Counted from the first letter of the stretch, positions 1 through 13,407 are shown. The stretch is DNA of 64,000 nt from Henckelia pumila (GCF_033568475.1 NC_133120.1:83842151-83906150), one strand, 5' to 3'. The notes: a model not told the origin generated them from the letters alone. Translations and numbers: made by a program.

Positions 1-2797
1 ATTTAATGTAATGATCATTGAACAACGTGATTTCAATTAGGTTTGGGAATGAGCTATTAAAATCCTTTCATTTTCAAGCTACCACCACATTTGATGAGAG
101 GTGGGCTCACAGGTCGGTAGTACAAAAGGACCACACTTGCAACTTGTTGAATAAACCAATGCTACCAATTTCAATCATGGACTGTTGTTAGAAAGAAATG
201 TGTATGAAAAGAATGTAGATGGAACTTCCTTTGACTTTTGATGCTTCCGGATTATTGAATAGATGATTGAACCATTAAGTGCAAATGTATTTATCTATTT
301 TTTTTTTTTTAAAAAAAAATCAATAATAAGTTAAAATAGACGGCGGCATGTCTGACTTGATTTTTGAACCAATTTTAGGAAATTAACTTGTTCATATATT
401 TGTTATTTTTGTTTTGATTTTGTTAACTAAATGTCGCGAAAAGAATGAACAAATAGCGGTGAGCAAACCGGGTTCGGGTTCGGGTTTGGTTTCCAATCGA
501 ACTGTTTCTTTTTTTAAAATAATTATCCAAAACTTAAAAATCGAATGAACCCATTTTTATTATTTTTAGAAACAACAATTTATGAATTAAATAACGCTTC
601 TAATCGTCAAAAAAAAAAAAAAAAGGACGCATGTATTTATTAATATCATCCCAATAGGCAATAAGCAAGTTAGCAACTTAACTTGTGTTAAAATTGACTA
701 AAAATTATATTTAAAAAAACCCTTGTAAAAGATTTAAAATCTTGAGTATTTGAAAATTCGATCGGATTGGTTGTCTGGACTCTGGACTCTGGATCAATCA
801 AATGGGCTATATCAAAATCCGTTTGAACCGGATCACAAACAGCAAACCAAATAAATGTTCAAATTATAAATTGGTTCGATTTATAATTTCAATTTAAACA
901 AATGGACTATAAATGGGCCTAACCATAAGGGCAGCCCAGAGACATACAAAGATGAAGAAAATGCCCAATAAGCTTTTGTTATGTTATCAATATCATGTTT
1001 GTGTGAACACGTGAGTTATATTATGTATCTTTGTGTACACTCGTTTGGTACAAGGGATTAGTTTGAATTGTGGTTGGTTTGACTGATTTAATTAGTGTTT
1101 GATTGGATTGATCTATTTTTCGAATGAAAAATTATATTAGTTGAAGGAAAATAAACCTACCTCCACCTTTATTAATTATCACTTTTTTAATCACACCAAT
1201 TATTTCCAATCCTACATTTTTCCTACACCCGAAAAAATAGAATTTTAATATAGTTCAAGGGTAATTTTGTCTAAAAGTACAAAATATTATTAGGTTATCC
1301 CTCAATTAAAAGTTGTATCAAATATAACACTAGTTTATCACCTTATATTACATTTCTACATCCATAATTCTTTTTATCATTTATGTACTAATTATTTAAT
1401 AATCATATTCTCTGTTACGAGTGGATAATGTATTTGATTTTGAGAATGATTTGATATATGAATTTCAAATTACACATCATGTGATTTGATGTGGAATAAA
1501 TTCTAAATTTACTTAAATTCATTCAATCCAAACACAGCGTTCCGATAACCAAATATCTCTTTTATTTATTTATTTAATTTTTTTTTGCAATTTCAAGTTC
1601 TCAATACTCCAAAGACCAAACTTTGTTTTGGTCATGCGTCGAGTGAAGTAAAACTAAAGTCAACCCCAATAATCTGGTCATTCTCTATTTATAGAAAGCA
1701 ATTGATCCCTTCACACGAATTACGCTAGTTTGATGTTGAAACGATGATAACATCGTGAAAAATATCTTTTACGAAACAAAAAATTTGTGTGAAAATTAAC
1801 AATAATGCTTCCGAATTCTCCCTATACTAAATTAGGCCTAATATGTGTTATGAGCATGACCAAGTATCATGAATGAATCGTAAATTTGATACACTGTGGT
1901 AGTGTTAGTGAATGTTCTTAGAAAGCATTTATCATCTTATCTTTCACAAAAATTCAACCCAAACATTACCTCAATCAGATACTACATGAGCCACAACATT
2001 GAAATATTTGAAGAATATTATCCTATAAAATTTATTGTGCAATTTATCAAAATTTCTAGCATTCCAAGCTTCATCTCATCATTCCTTACAACGAATTGCT
2101 TAGTTCATTACTTATTTTTACTTGATAACATGATCGCTGTTAAGGCTTTGGTTCAAGAAATTCTACTGTTAAAAAAAATGAAAGAAATAAAAACGTTAAC
2201 ACTTGCTACAATCTTGAATAATTTTGGTTACTGTAATTTGGCAAAACAAACTATGTAATTTTTTTTTAAAAAAAAACATAGAAATTGAATTATTTTCTAA
2301 AGTGTACTTGGAAAGATGGATTTGAAATACATAAATTTCGATTAATTTTTATGTTTTACAATGAAATAATATATCAAATCTTAAATCCATACTTTAATAT
2401 TTTGCATAATAGTGATAGAAAGTAGAATTATTTAATATGACATTTTTATTGGTTGAACTTGAATAACATTCTAATTAAACTTGTAAGTAGTAAATATAAA
2501 ATGTATGATTTATTTTTTTCTAAACGTAAAAAATACATTTAAATAATTAAAAATTAAATCTATAAATTTGAAATTCATGCGAAAATTATTTGCTTCAATC
2601 ACTGGCATCGAACCACCTGTTAATTTCTCGCATGAGAGTGACAGACAGATCCAGCATCCTCCTCTTGCTCATAAAACAAAAAATTAGATAAAATAAATTT
2701 GGGGGACCAATTAATAAATATATAAAATCGAGGGAGTTATTGTAATAAGTATTAGTTTATCCGCCTTCTCTCCTACAAATTATAGGGTGTGTGTGTG
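1..2797. other. AT-rich intergenic region without a recognisable gene
   Basis: No ORF here resembles a known protein; the longest, at 1896-2258, is low-complexity and unsupported. A stretch near 455-500 starts with GGTGAGCAAACCGG and GGTTCGGG repeats, like the end of a decayed hAT-like MITE. Around 1037-1535 the ends (CTCGTTTGGTAC and a facing CCAAACACAGCG) suggest an old MITE, but I could not define clean termini. The last part before 2798 would be the promoter of the PP2A B' gene. Confidence 0.6.
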
Positions 2798-2805
2798 TAT
2801 AAATA
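2798..2805 (+). promoter_or_regulatory. Candidate TATA box of the PP2A B' gene
   Basis: TATAAATA lies just after a short GT run and about 340 bases before the start codon at 3141. The sequence after it turns pyrimidine-rich and GC-richer, as plant 5' leaders often do. Short upstream ATGs exist in the leader. The assignment rests on position and motif only. Confidence 0.5.
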
Positions 2806-3140
2806 TATATCAGCACCGTTCGGTTGTGTTTCTCTTCCATCATTTGATCGCCGGAATATTCGATTGCCGGCGATTCTTGATTGGCTCTCGGTTTCGTCCT
2901 CCGTTCCCGTTTTCGGTATTTTCCAGCTTCTGCTTCCCGTTGCTCAATTTGTTGGCTCCGTTATCTCCGCAGTTATCAATATTTATTGATTTATCCGTTT
3001 CGATCGTTGTCTTTCTTCTCTCCCATTAATTCTTTGACAAATATTCTGCGCGGAATTTTTCTGTTCATTTGATTTTAATATGAACGGGTGCAAATGCCTT
3101 GTTTAGGCTTAGGGTTTTGAATGTGATTTGGAGGGCGAGG

Positions 3141-5709
3141 ATGTTTAATAAGATAAAGATAATGAAGAGAGGCCACCGGAAGGTGGCCAAATCCGAGGCC
3201 GATTATGCCTTTGTGTCGTCGAACCGGAGCTCCGGCTCGGTGTCTACGTCTGACGTCGTAGTCAACCATGCCTCTCGGGGCGGTGCGGTTACGAATTCAC
3301 ACCAACAACATCATATGATTTCTGCTGCAGTGCCTCCTCCAACGGGTTCCATTGAGAATCAACCTATGTTTAAGGATGTCGCGGTCACCGAGCGTCAGAG
3401 TTTATTTATGCGGAAGCTACAAATCTGCTGCTTCCTCTTTGATTTTTCTGATACACTGAAGATGGTGAGGGAAAAAGAGATTAAAAGACAAACACTTGTG
3501 GAGCTTGTGGATTTTATTCAGTCCGGGTCAGGTAAGATAACTGAATCTAATCAAGAGGAGATGATTAGAATGGTATCTGTTAATATATTTCGTGGCTTGC
3601 CCCCGGCCTCCCATGAAAATACTGGGTCTGACAATGCGGACGCTGAAGAGGAGGACCAGTACCTTGATCCATCGTGGCCACATTTACAGCTGGTTTATGA
3701 ATTGCTGTTGCGATATGTAGTCTCATCGGACACGGATACAAAGATTGCCAAGAGGTATATTGGCCATTCTTTTGTTTTGAAGTTGCTTGATCTGTTTGAT
3801 TCTGAAGATCCGAGGGAGAGGGAATATTTGAAGACTATTCTGCATAGAATATACGGGAAGTTCATGGTGCATAGGCCCTTTATTAGGAAAGCAATAAACA
3901 ATATCTTTTATAGGTTTATATACGAGACAGAGAGGTTCAGCGGGATTGGAGAGCTTTTGGAGATACTCGGGAGCATAATTAATGGGTTTGCCTTGCCAAT
4001 GAAGGAAGAGCACAAATTGTTTTTAGTCAGAGCTTTGATACCACTCCACAAACCCAAGCCGGTAGCCACGTACCACCATCAGCTGTCGTATTGCATCACG
4101 CAGTTTGTGGAAAAGGACTACAAGTTGGCTGATACTGTTATTCGGGGTTTGCTGAAATATTGGCCGGTCACCAATTGCCAAAAGGAGGTTCTCTTTCTAG
4201 GGGAACTCGAGGAAGTGTTAGAGGCAACACAGGCGGCGGCATTTCAACGTTGCATGGTCCCTCTTTTTCGACAGATTGCTCGCTGCCTCAACAGCTCTCA
4301 TTTTCAGGTGTAAGAAATTTACTCGAGTATTTTGTATTACAGTTGATTTTCTGCTCACTTGTATTCCGATCTTGTGTTTATCTATTTAGCTGTTTTATAG
4401 CTATATTCTGTTCTTTTGTGTATTGTCTTTAGTAGCTTGATCAATGCTGCTCATTTTCCGATTTTCTATTTGCCATTTTCTTAGAAGTATGAACTTAGAT
4501 TTCATCGTAGTTTATGTACTTCTTCCTTTTACCTTTTAGACGTTCGAAAAACATATGTTGATTTGTAAAGAAGAATTAAGTCGTGGTTAATGGCATGCTT
4601 TTGGTAGCTTTCTTTGCTAACTTGCATTTTTCTTCCCGAAAAGAGAATGGGATATCATATCTTGGATACCAAACCACACATACATGTCTCCATTGTTTTC
4701 TTCCACCTTTGTTGTGATGAATTTGGATCTGCTTTAATGATTACGCCATTAGTTTATGTGGAGATTGCTCCGGTGATATCTTAATTGCATGTCCCTCCAA
4801 TTTTTAATTTTCTGCCTAAGAGTAGGAAAGCTGATAGCTAGAGGATTGTTTGTGGTGCTTTTGGAATCACTTGCATGATGAAACCGAGTATAATTTGATT
4901 GGAAGGTGCTTGCAAGAATGTGAGAGATGGTTTATTAAAACAAATAATGCCTAATAAATCACGTGGCTTTTGTGGAAATTTGGATTAAGCTTGTTATGAT
5001 GACTGAAAGGTTAGGTTACTTTTGTTAAACTAGAAGTTAAATTTTGAATGGTTTATTACTGCAGTCATCTTCTCCAAATTTTCTTGGATTAGCATTGCAC
5101 CATTCACTTTACAGTTTGGAAGAAGACGAGTGAAAACTGTAATTTATGTTGTACAGAGAATGTGATGTGGTTATTGGTTTTGCTTCTTGCGCTATCATTC
5201 TTCTGTCCGTTAAAATTTATCCACTGAAAATCTGTTCTCAACTCTACTTCGAGAACTTTAATGGAACGACTTTATGCCCGATCGCAACTACTTGATTATT
5301 AAAAGGACTGCAATACTTTTATGTACCCTTGCATCACTATGAATTTTATGTACAATTGCATCACTGTGATGATATTTATGTGGTTATGACTTAATGAGCA
5401 TTGCAGGTTGCCGAACGAGCTCTCTTTCTATGGAATAACGAGCATATTGTGTCCTTGATTGCTCAGAATCGTGGTATCATTTTACCGATCATCATTGAGG
5501 CTTTGGAAAAGAATATCCACTCACACTGGAACCAGGCAGTGCATGGTCTAACTGTTAATGTCCGAAAAATGTTCTTGGCAATGGATGCCGAGTTATTCGA
5601 TGAGTGCGAGAGGCATTATGCACAAAGGGAGGCGAGAACTAGGGAACTGGAGGAACAACGAGAAATAACGTGGCAGAGATTGGCAGCAGCTGCAGCTCAA
5701 GGAGGCTGA
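3141..5709 (+). CDS. Serine/threonine protein phosphatase 2A regulatory subunit B' (B56 family)
   Basis: Two coding exons, 3141-4307 and 5407-5709, are joined at a phase-0 GT-AG intron and give 489 residues, the usual length for plant B' subunits. The product is the substrate-targeting subunit of the PP2A heterotrimer, which binds the A scaffold and C catalytic subunits. Family signatures are easy to read: [82 protein letters not shown], and after the splice [14 protein letters not shown]. The first ~75 residues are a basic, Ser-rich divergent tail, normal for the family. I chose the ATG at 3141 (MFNKI...) rather than the in-frame ATG at 3099, because MFNKI-type starts occur in the Arabidopsis B'epsilon-like group, which the rest of the protein also resembles most. 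The isoform label is recollection, not a search. Exon 1 reads through the splice site to a stop at 4311. Confidence 0.95.
4308..5406 (+). other. Intron of the PP2A B' gene
   Basis: This 1,099-base intron begins GTGTAAGA after codon CAG and ends TTGCAG before GTTGCCGAA. It falls within the conserved [10 protein letters not shown] segment, splitting the reading frame between Gln and Val. It is T-rich with no repeat or coding signal. An unspliced transcript would stop two codons into the intron. Confidence 0.93.
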
Positions 5710-8018
5710 AGTCAAATTATTGTTATCCGTGATGGATGCGTTTAGACCATGGTGACATTTCTTGGCTTTGGTGTATCCATCTATAAATCTTTCAGAAATA
5801 GACTTTGCCGAATCATCAAATATGACAGGCAAAGCAACAGGCCAAGTGAAGACGACTTTATATGTAAAATGTGCTGCATAATTTTAGAGTGGCTCGTGAA
5901 GTGCCTTCATGTATGTCCTTACTATCTGGTAGTCAGATGATTTTACTCTCGTCTGTCTATGTTTCGATTATTTTGACGTTGGTAATTGGTGCCTCTGCTC
6001 GATTTCCTGTCAATGCCATGTGCATGTGGTTGATGTGGGATATTCTATGCTGCATCGGAGAAATACTCTGTTATGTTTTTGTTCCAGATGTACGCGTGAA
6101 CATGCCACTGAAAAATCATGCGGGCCGTATCAGTTTTTTTTTTTTCGTTAGAAGTTCACATGAACATCTTGAAAAAGAATTAAGAGTATTTTTTATCGGT
6201 GAAACATAGAATCTTTCCGTCAAGCTGCTCGTTTTGCTCCAATACCACCAAATGTTCGTGGGCTTATTTTTGAACTCATCATTTATTTTTTTTATTAATA
6301 CTTTTTAACTGATCGTATATTATAAGTAGAGAAAGATCCCACTCGGATGACTCGTTGCGAGTTACAATTCCTCTTGTGTATCTAGCGTGCTTCCATCACC
6401 AACACCAATGAACGCTGTTCTTATTTCTTAACACTCTGGATTGAGCTAGATTATACGATAAAATTTTAGATTTTATTTTCATCTTGAATTTTAAGTTAAT
6501 TAGTAATTATTTTTAAAAAAAATAGTTAAAACATGGTATTATCTTCTATGGTCGTTTTTTACTGTAAAAAAAAAAAATTGTTAGATTTATATTTATTTTT
6601 AAATTTTATTCGTTAGTGTGTTTTTTATTTATCATAATTAAATTAATAAAAATACATTTTTAAAATTAACTATGGTTCACGCTTGGTTCGTTTTAGAAAC
6701 TCGTTATTGGATACTATTATTATTTATGTTATATATTAAAGTTTTTTTTTATAATCAAAGAAGCGTGCCATTTTCATTCTCTTTAATTTTGTACATTAAT
6801 TCTTCTCCTCTCGATGAATCAAATAATACAAATTATTTATATATTCAATGCTTAACATGTTTATAAATATTTATATATTTGCATTTTTATTTCTTTAAAA
6901 TTAAATTAATTATATATTATCATATTACATATATATATATGTTACTATTATTATGCAATAAACCTTTAGTTGGTCTTTTGGTATGTCAAAATATTTAAAA
7001 AAAATATTATAAAAAAACACACATTAAAACTATTTTTCTCCACTATCTATATTTTTTTCTTTTTTATTTAGTTATTTTTATTTAATATATAATACAATCA
7101 TTTTATTATCTATTTTTATTGCTATAAATTTATTAGATTTTTTTTTATTAAAATTAAGTATAAAAAAAACTTTCGTCACGCACGTCGTGTGGATGTGTGT
7201 GCAAATATGCTAGTATTTATAATTGCAAGCTAATTTTCTTTTAGAGGGTGTTTGACTAAACTTATTAAAAAGAGCTTATAAGCTCCTAGAGCTTAAAAGC
7301 TGTTTTACGAGCTTATAAACTGTTAGAACTTATTTTAAAAATAAGCTGTTAAAGTGTTTGGATAAACTTATTTTAAATAACTTAAAGATGTTGATGTGTT
7401 TGGTATTATAAGATCTTTTTATCGTCAAAATTACCAAAAATGGTATAATTATATGAAAATAATGTTTCGAGTTATACATATATGAAAATAGTTTTAGAAT
7501 AAACATATATTAAAAAAATAAAATTTTTATAATATTTTATTTTAGAAAAATTTATGTGATTTGAAATTTTTTTAAAAAATAATATTTAATATTTAATGGG
7601 TGGAGGATATGATGGAGATTTATTAAAATATTTAAGGATATTTTAAAGAGATAAAATGTTAAAATAAGATCTTTTTTAAAAAAATATCTTCCCCTTACTT
7701 TTTTTAAAAACAGTTTATAAGCTGTTAAACAGATTTGACAGCTTATAAGCTATTTTTAACAAAATTTACCAAACTGATTCGAAGAGGTTTTAGACTCTTA
7801 AATCCAATTGGACTCTTCATAATACCGAAACGAAACATACTTAAAAAAATCGGCCTTCCCCATTCATTTCATAGATACCACTCGCTAGTTTGCAAAATCC
7901 AAATTCTTATCTTCACACAAAATCTCCAAGTAAATATTTGGTTTTTGTAATTTGTTGCTGTTTTTAGATTCATACACATACACTGATTACAGTATTATTC
8001 GTTTAAAATTTATAAACA
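5710..8018. other. 3' flank of the PP2A B' gene and AT-rich spacer containing a MITE
   Basis: The first ~500 bases are the likely 3' UTR of the PP2A B' gene. From about 6270 to 7240 the sequence is very AT-rich with no gene. The MITE at 7245-7775 is listed separately. The 200 bases before 8019 should hold the leader of the next gene, but I see no clear TATA box. Confidence 0.55.
7245..7775. mobile_element. MITE with GCTTATAAGC subterminal repeats (copy 1)
   Basis: The left end (GGGTGTTTGACTAAAC, then TTAAAAAGAGCTTATAAGC) is the imperfect reverse complement of the right end (GCTTATAAGC, then TTTTTAACAAAATTTACC). Several further GCTTATAAGC palindromes lie inside. It has no coding capacity. A related copy in the opposite sense lies at 17741-18420 and shares internal blocks around AAGATCTT and GTGTTTGG. 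Target-site duplications were not clear, so I do not assign a superfamily. Confidence 0.65.
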
Positions 8019-10081
8019 ATGTCAAAGAAAGGAGCGGCCGCCTTACAAGATGATGTTCCTTGGAGGGCATCTTCGGCTGTAAAGCCTGTTCCGAAAATTC
8101 ATCACTCGCCTGTTCTTCGTGTGTCTCAGAATTCCTATTCAAACTATGCTATATCTGTTATGAAGGTGATTGTGGTGTATTATATTTTTATTTGTATTTA
8201 ATCTTTTTGCGTAAAGTCGCAGTCTGTGTGTTTTTTCACATGGGTTTTTAAGTTTTTGAATCGTAAAGGCAATTTTAAAGTGTCTAAAGATTGAGGTTGA
8301 TCGGTATTAATGCAAGGTGAAGTTTTTTTATTCTTTGACGCTCCATTCTTTTCCCGGGAGTTAGGAAGTATTTGAATGTAATCCCTTTGCATTTCTGAGA
8401 TTTTATTTGGTCAAGACAATTACTATGTGTTGGGGTGTGGATGATACATTATCATATTTTTGAAATTGCTAGGTAAAACTTTCTGATGTTCGGTTCCCTT
8501 CATACATTTCTTGTGAAGATTTTTCATTTATTTGATTCTAAGGTTGCACAAATATATGTTCTTTAATGATTAAATTGAACTAGTTATGATTTTGAGAAGT
8601 TCATTTTTCAGCATCCAGATCCCATTGGAGACGGCCTAGGGATAGAGGCTGTAGTGGAAGCTGCAGGGCCGGATTGCATCGTGCCAGGACAAGTTGCACC
8701 TATCAAACTACTTGGTCTTAAGGTGTATTTTTCTTCTCCATCTGGTTTCATTCTAATTTTGACATCACCATTTTTGTTAATGGACTGTGATATGCTTAAG
8801 AGGTAGAAATTTTCCAGTTCGGTTATAGAAAATTTTGATGTAATATAAACGTAAAATGAGTGACATGGTTGTATATAACATGTGATGTTATATGTCCGCA
8901 GCTCCGCTTATGGTTCCCTGATCCCTAGTTATCTCTTGCGAATATCTGCTATCTGGTTGTCATCAAGATATATTATGTTTCGATGACGGTTTCTGTGTTT
9001 TGTACGGCATTTAATTGCTACTTTTCTTGTTGGTACTGTCTTCTTTCTCTTTGGCTGGGTCAATTTTGGAATTTGTAATCCATTGGTTTGCTCATAACCT
9101 ACATGCCCCTTATTCACTGGCACCTTCCGGTTTTGTTTTAGAAGAAAAGAGCCAGTGCATCTTGTAAAATCTTGTGGTGGTTCAATCAACAATCAATCAT
9201 GGTTCTTCCTTTTCTTCTTTCTAACTTATTAACTTTAGGCGCTAGTCATTTTTATTGCTGGTGTCTATCGTTTCGTTTTTGTGATATTCCTTTTTAGATT
9301 TTCAAGCTTCATTGTATCCCATTTCTTCAGGTCCAATTAAGTTTTATCCATACTCGATTACTCCACTAATGGCCTTGTTATGTTCTCGAAGAACTCACTG
9401 AAATTTCACTACCACATTTGAACATGATTGGTAAGATTTTCGTTACTCTTAGTTACACATCCTTTTTGCAGGTTTGGCCCATTGAAATTGACTTGAAATT
9501 CATGGAACCAGTTTCGCGGGAACTCAAATCAATCGGAAGGGTAGAGCTCTTACTCTTATTGTTTTTTGAGTGCAAGCTGTTGAACTGTTCAGTGCATGCT
9601 ACATCTCAGCAAATTAAGGTTGTTGGGTTCTTTAAAATCACATGAATGAGGAAAGGAGGTTGCAAAAAGCTTTATTCCACTTGTCAATGTCATAAATAAC
9701 ATGTGGCTAACAAGGAACGAGAGTTCATCTTCCGTCAGTGCTTAGGTACCATCAAACATAGAAAAAATTTCGACAAAAAAGGGAAAGAAAAAAGCATAGG
9801 AGCAGAACTTTAATTTGGACGAGTGAGTCCAAAGTAATTGTTTAGGGGGTGACACAGATCAAGTCTTATGTAACGTACATGAAGATTATACTAGTGTGTA
9901 AAATTGCTGGAGGGGGTCGCGTTCCCTTCTAGCATCCTTTTCAAACGTGTGACGTAACTTGCTGGATGTTGCTCCACATGCTACCACTCCACTCATATAT
10001 GATTGGCTATACTTTTTCTTGTGGTTGCAGTTCATGGATTCAGCTGTCAATCTTATGAACAAATCGTTTATCGATAACTAG
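8019..10081 (+). CDS. Conserved-looking 125-residue plant protein of unknown function
   Basis: Four exons with good GT-AG borders, all phase 0, read into one frame: 8019-8165, 8612-8722, 9472-9540 and 10031-10081. The product starts MSKKGAAALQDDVPWRA and ends MNKSFIDN, 125 residues. I recognise the pattern (PVPKIHHSPVLR, SNYAISVMKHPDPIG, AGPDCIVPGQ, LKVWPIEIDLKF) as that of a small protein widespread in plants, but I cannot name it or give a function. No signal peptide or membrane segment is visible. The N-terminus is basic and Pro-containing; the C-terminal half has alternating hydrophobic residues consistent with a small fold. Four in-frame exons with correct borders argue strongly for a real gene. 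Single-exon reading would miss it, because each exon opens into short intronic ORFs. Confidence 0.85.
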
Positions 10082-10875
10082 AGCTTGGATAGCCGTGAAA
10101 TGCACTATGCAATTGGTGTGAGAATGATTGGTCATATCAGGTGCTCGGATACTGGAAGCAGACATTCAAGGAAGTTCGTTCAATTCTCTTCCTTGTATGG
10201 TTCCATTTTTCCTAAACACTATTTACTGTAACAGTCCGGACTCTGTACATGGGAGATTTCTATAAAATTTATGGAGAGAATGAAAATCTTTGCTCTACTT
10301 TTATACTTCTCTGGTTTTTGCTCTCGACTTTTTCAAGTGAAACCTCTCTGTAGAGGAGTGATTGTGGTTGGTTCCAGTAGCTCCGCCAAATAAATTCTTC
10401 TCACTAAAAAAATCTTATGTGAAAATTTTAATTAAAAAAATTAAGTTTGAATACTGTTTCAACGCTGTATTGCCTGATGATGAACATTTTTAAATAAATG
10501 ATGATATCATAATCCATCACGATTTAAATAGTGTTTGAAAATGTTGAGTTTTTAAATTTTGTGAAGAAAAACATTTTCAAATACCATCGTAATGCTTAAA
10601 TTTTCTTTACAACATTCAGTGATATATACACACATCACATACAGAAACATGAATATACACCTCTAATCTTGAAATGACTAAGATAGGTCCTCTTTTCATA
10701 TACAAGCGTAAAAGAAGTACAGCAAACATGTTCTACATCGGAAAGTTTCAGTATACTGAGATAAAGTTATGAAATTAATAACCAACAAAGTAACAAAGAA
10801 ACAAATCGATTATTCACATCAACCCATCTTGTCTCCATCTTCCTTGGACTATGTTCATGCCAGCAAATTTGCCTG
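10082..10875. other. Spacer between two convergent genes
   Basis: The 125-residue protein gene (+) and the CHY/RING gene (-) converge here. The spacer should hold both 3' UTRs. The part near 10700-10875 is the likely 3' UTR of the minus-strand gene. No other gene or repeat is visible. Confidence 0.6.
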
Positions 10876-13407
10876 TCATCTGACCATCTCTGCTATCCTG
10901 GACGAGCAAGAAGCATGGCTTCCTCTGGTCTGCCTTGTATTATACGAGTTGCAATTCAAGCATTTGTTCGCCAGAATGTGATAGTTCACCTCGGATGTTT
11001 CGCCACAGTCGTTGCAAAGGATCCAAACCTGAATCATCAAGAATTATTCATCTCAGTTTATATCTTTCTAAAACTAGGGGAGAATAAGGAGTGCTGAGGT
11101 TCGTGAATTTGTAGTCGTCTATGATAGCTTTTGCCTATATGGCTTAGTGATTGAAATGTACTGACAGGCCACATGGACTTGTTTTTCACTGCAATAGCCA
11201 GTTTTATTTTCTAATAGAACAGTAGCAGGTGATCATACAGTAGTCCCCTTTTTCAAGAAATCAACTACATCCCCCACGCAAAATAAATCATAGGACAACA
11301 GTTAAAGATGCTTCTCACCATTTTGTTCTGATACATTTCCGGCATAGGAGTAGCAGCGACCTGAAAATTGAGGCATGGGCGAGAGAGATCAGAGTAGAGT
11401 CGTAAAATTGCGAGTGTAAAACATACATAGCTGTATCATTCATGCATATACCTCTTGATCAAGTTTTTCCCAAACACGGGTCATATCACAGTAAGACTTC
11501 GAACAAACAGGGCAAGAATACCTGCATATGTCTACTGTTAACAAAATAGCGCTGAAAATGGGAGACGACAAAAAAATATGATTAAAATCTTACTGGAAAT
11601 GGCGTTCCATTTCCTTGATGCAGTCAAGATGTATGGTGTGACCACATGGCAACACAGTGACGTCTCTTGTCGTGTCAAAAAGATACTGCAGTTGTAGATA
11701 TTGGAAGTTAATAAAAAAATGGGTCTGCTAGAAATATACTTTTCATAGTGCATATGAATTTGCAAGTATTTACCTCGAAGCACACGGGGCAATTGTGATG
11801 CATTGCTCTCTCCACACAAACATGTGAATCTCTCAATGAGTTTGCATAGCAACATTCTGAAAAAGAGAGAACGTGCTTTCAACTCGTCTATATTATGTCC
11901 AGTGATTCAGTGAGCAAAATCCAAAAATTTAAGAAAACTTACCACATTTGTCGCAATGGAAGAAGTTTTCTTCGCCGCCAGTTCTGTTTTAACCAAAATG
12001 AGTGTAAACGAAAAGGATACATTACATAATGAAACAAAGTTGCAAGAAGGAAACAATAAAATGCACAACAAGGATAATATTCTCACCTGCAAATTCCACA
12101 TTTATCACAGTGAAACTGTTTCTTGGAAACCTAAAAGAATAGGTAGTGTGGTTAAAATGAGTAAACTAACAATAAATATTTCATTGTTCAAAAAATCATG
12201 ACCAAAGAAGCTTACATCATCGTCAAAGAATTTGCATTTTCCGCAGTAGTAATTCCCCATATTAACCCCGCAATTAATGCATGTTTTTTGAACCTAAAAG
12301 GAAACAAAAAAATGAATACTGATCCAAGTAGGCTTAAGCAATATGACATGAATAGCACCACAGATGAGCTTAAGGTCTGAGACTTACGTCTTGTTCTGTG
12401 CAGCATAGAGAGCAGACAACCTGAATACACATATTTATCAAGTCAAGTTAATCAAATTACTAATATACATACAATTCGAGCAAATTCATCCGTATACGTG
12501 GCCATTAAAAACACTACAAAATTGAGAGCGATCACAATAAAATCAAGGATCAGACTGAGAAAATAACCATGTCGCTCAGCTACAACACAAGCAATTAGGG
12601 AAAACAAACTAAAATGAGTATCCATGGCTTGTGCGCAAGAAGCTGCAGCATTCTTGTGAATCGGTGACGATTGCCATATGCTTACTCGCGTATCGAATCA
12701 TTTTTGGATATGTAATCCAGCTGAAAAATTGACAGAAATGAATAAAATTTCTTTTCTTCAATTCTTCTTTCTACTTTAGATGACCAAAACACAATTCAAT
12801 GCCTCTTAATGACTCGTAATATTCAAAACACATCCAAGTGCACATCACTTATAAAAACAAGAAAAACAACAACAAAAACTAACCCTCTCTATCTCATGCC
12901 GCGGGATATCATGGCGTTCGAGTGGATCAACGTCTATCGAATTCTGTTTACAGAGAATATAAAAATTTAAGCTCTATTTAAAACAACAAGAGTAATTAAG
13001 TTCATTATGAATAAAAAGCTTTAGTAACACCAGAAAATGGACCTTTGCATCATTGTGGCAGTGCCTGCAATCAAATATCTCATTACAACAGGGTGCTACA
13101 ATCCTACACTTCCTCCGGTAATGAATGCACCTGAAATTAAATCAAATATTTCCCCAAATAAATATTTATCTCCCACACACAAATTCATCTTTTGAAAATG
13201 TATACGACTGATCAAACAGTATTAAAACAACCAAGATGAAAAGGGCTAAAATATTTCAAAATAAACATGAATTTGAACAACTTTTGAATCCCCGACCACC
13301 GAAAAAGACGGAGAAACATACCCATATTCAACAAAACCCATCTTCATCGTGTATTCATCATTTGCAGAAGAATGAGAAATCATCTGGCTCTTCAAACCAC
13401 AGTCCAT
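10876..13407 (-). CDS. CHYR1: CHY-zinc-finger and RING-type E3 ubiquitin ligase (CHYR1/RZFP34-like)
   Basis: Twelve coding exons on the minus strand join in frame to 289 residues: 13407-13322, 13130-13043, 12943-12884, 12420-12388, 12293-12216, 12130-12087, 11983-11943, 11856-11774, 11685-11594, 11521-11452, 11360-11319 and 11028-10876. In order: a CHY zinc finger (~29-105; [39 protein letters not shown]), a CTCHY-type finger (~115-165; [23 protein letters not shown]), a RING-H2 (~164-212; [29 protein letters not shown]) and a C-terminal zinc ribbon (~244-265; CNDCGE...CLNC) followed by SYNTRQT. Such proteins transfer ubiquitin to target proteins; Arabidopsis CHYR1/RZPF34 acts in ABA, drought and stomatal responses, and MIEL1 is a relative. 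Length and tail fit CHYR1/RZPF34 better than MIEL1. All metal ligands expected for the RING are present. The exon chain was built by hand and every junction keeps frame. Confidence 0.93.

Noticed and set aside
1896-2258. 120-residue ORF on the plus strand
   Set aside because: Low-complexity, AT-driven translation with no recognisable domain, no splice partner and no clear promoter.
11538-11882. 114-residue minus-strand ORF within the CHY/RING gene
   Set aside because: It is another frame running through exons 8 and 9 and the intron between them; the conserved zinc-finger residues lie in the spliced frame.
12686-12720. Coding exon with [12 protein letters not shown] in the CHY/RING protein
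   Set aside because: Its 35-base length breaks the frame, and exon 3 joins exon 4 directly to give the conserved HEIERVVCSLC. Kept only as a possible poison exon.
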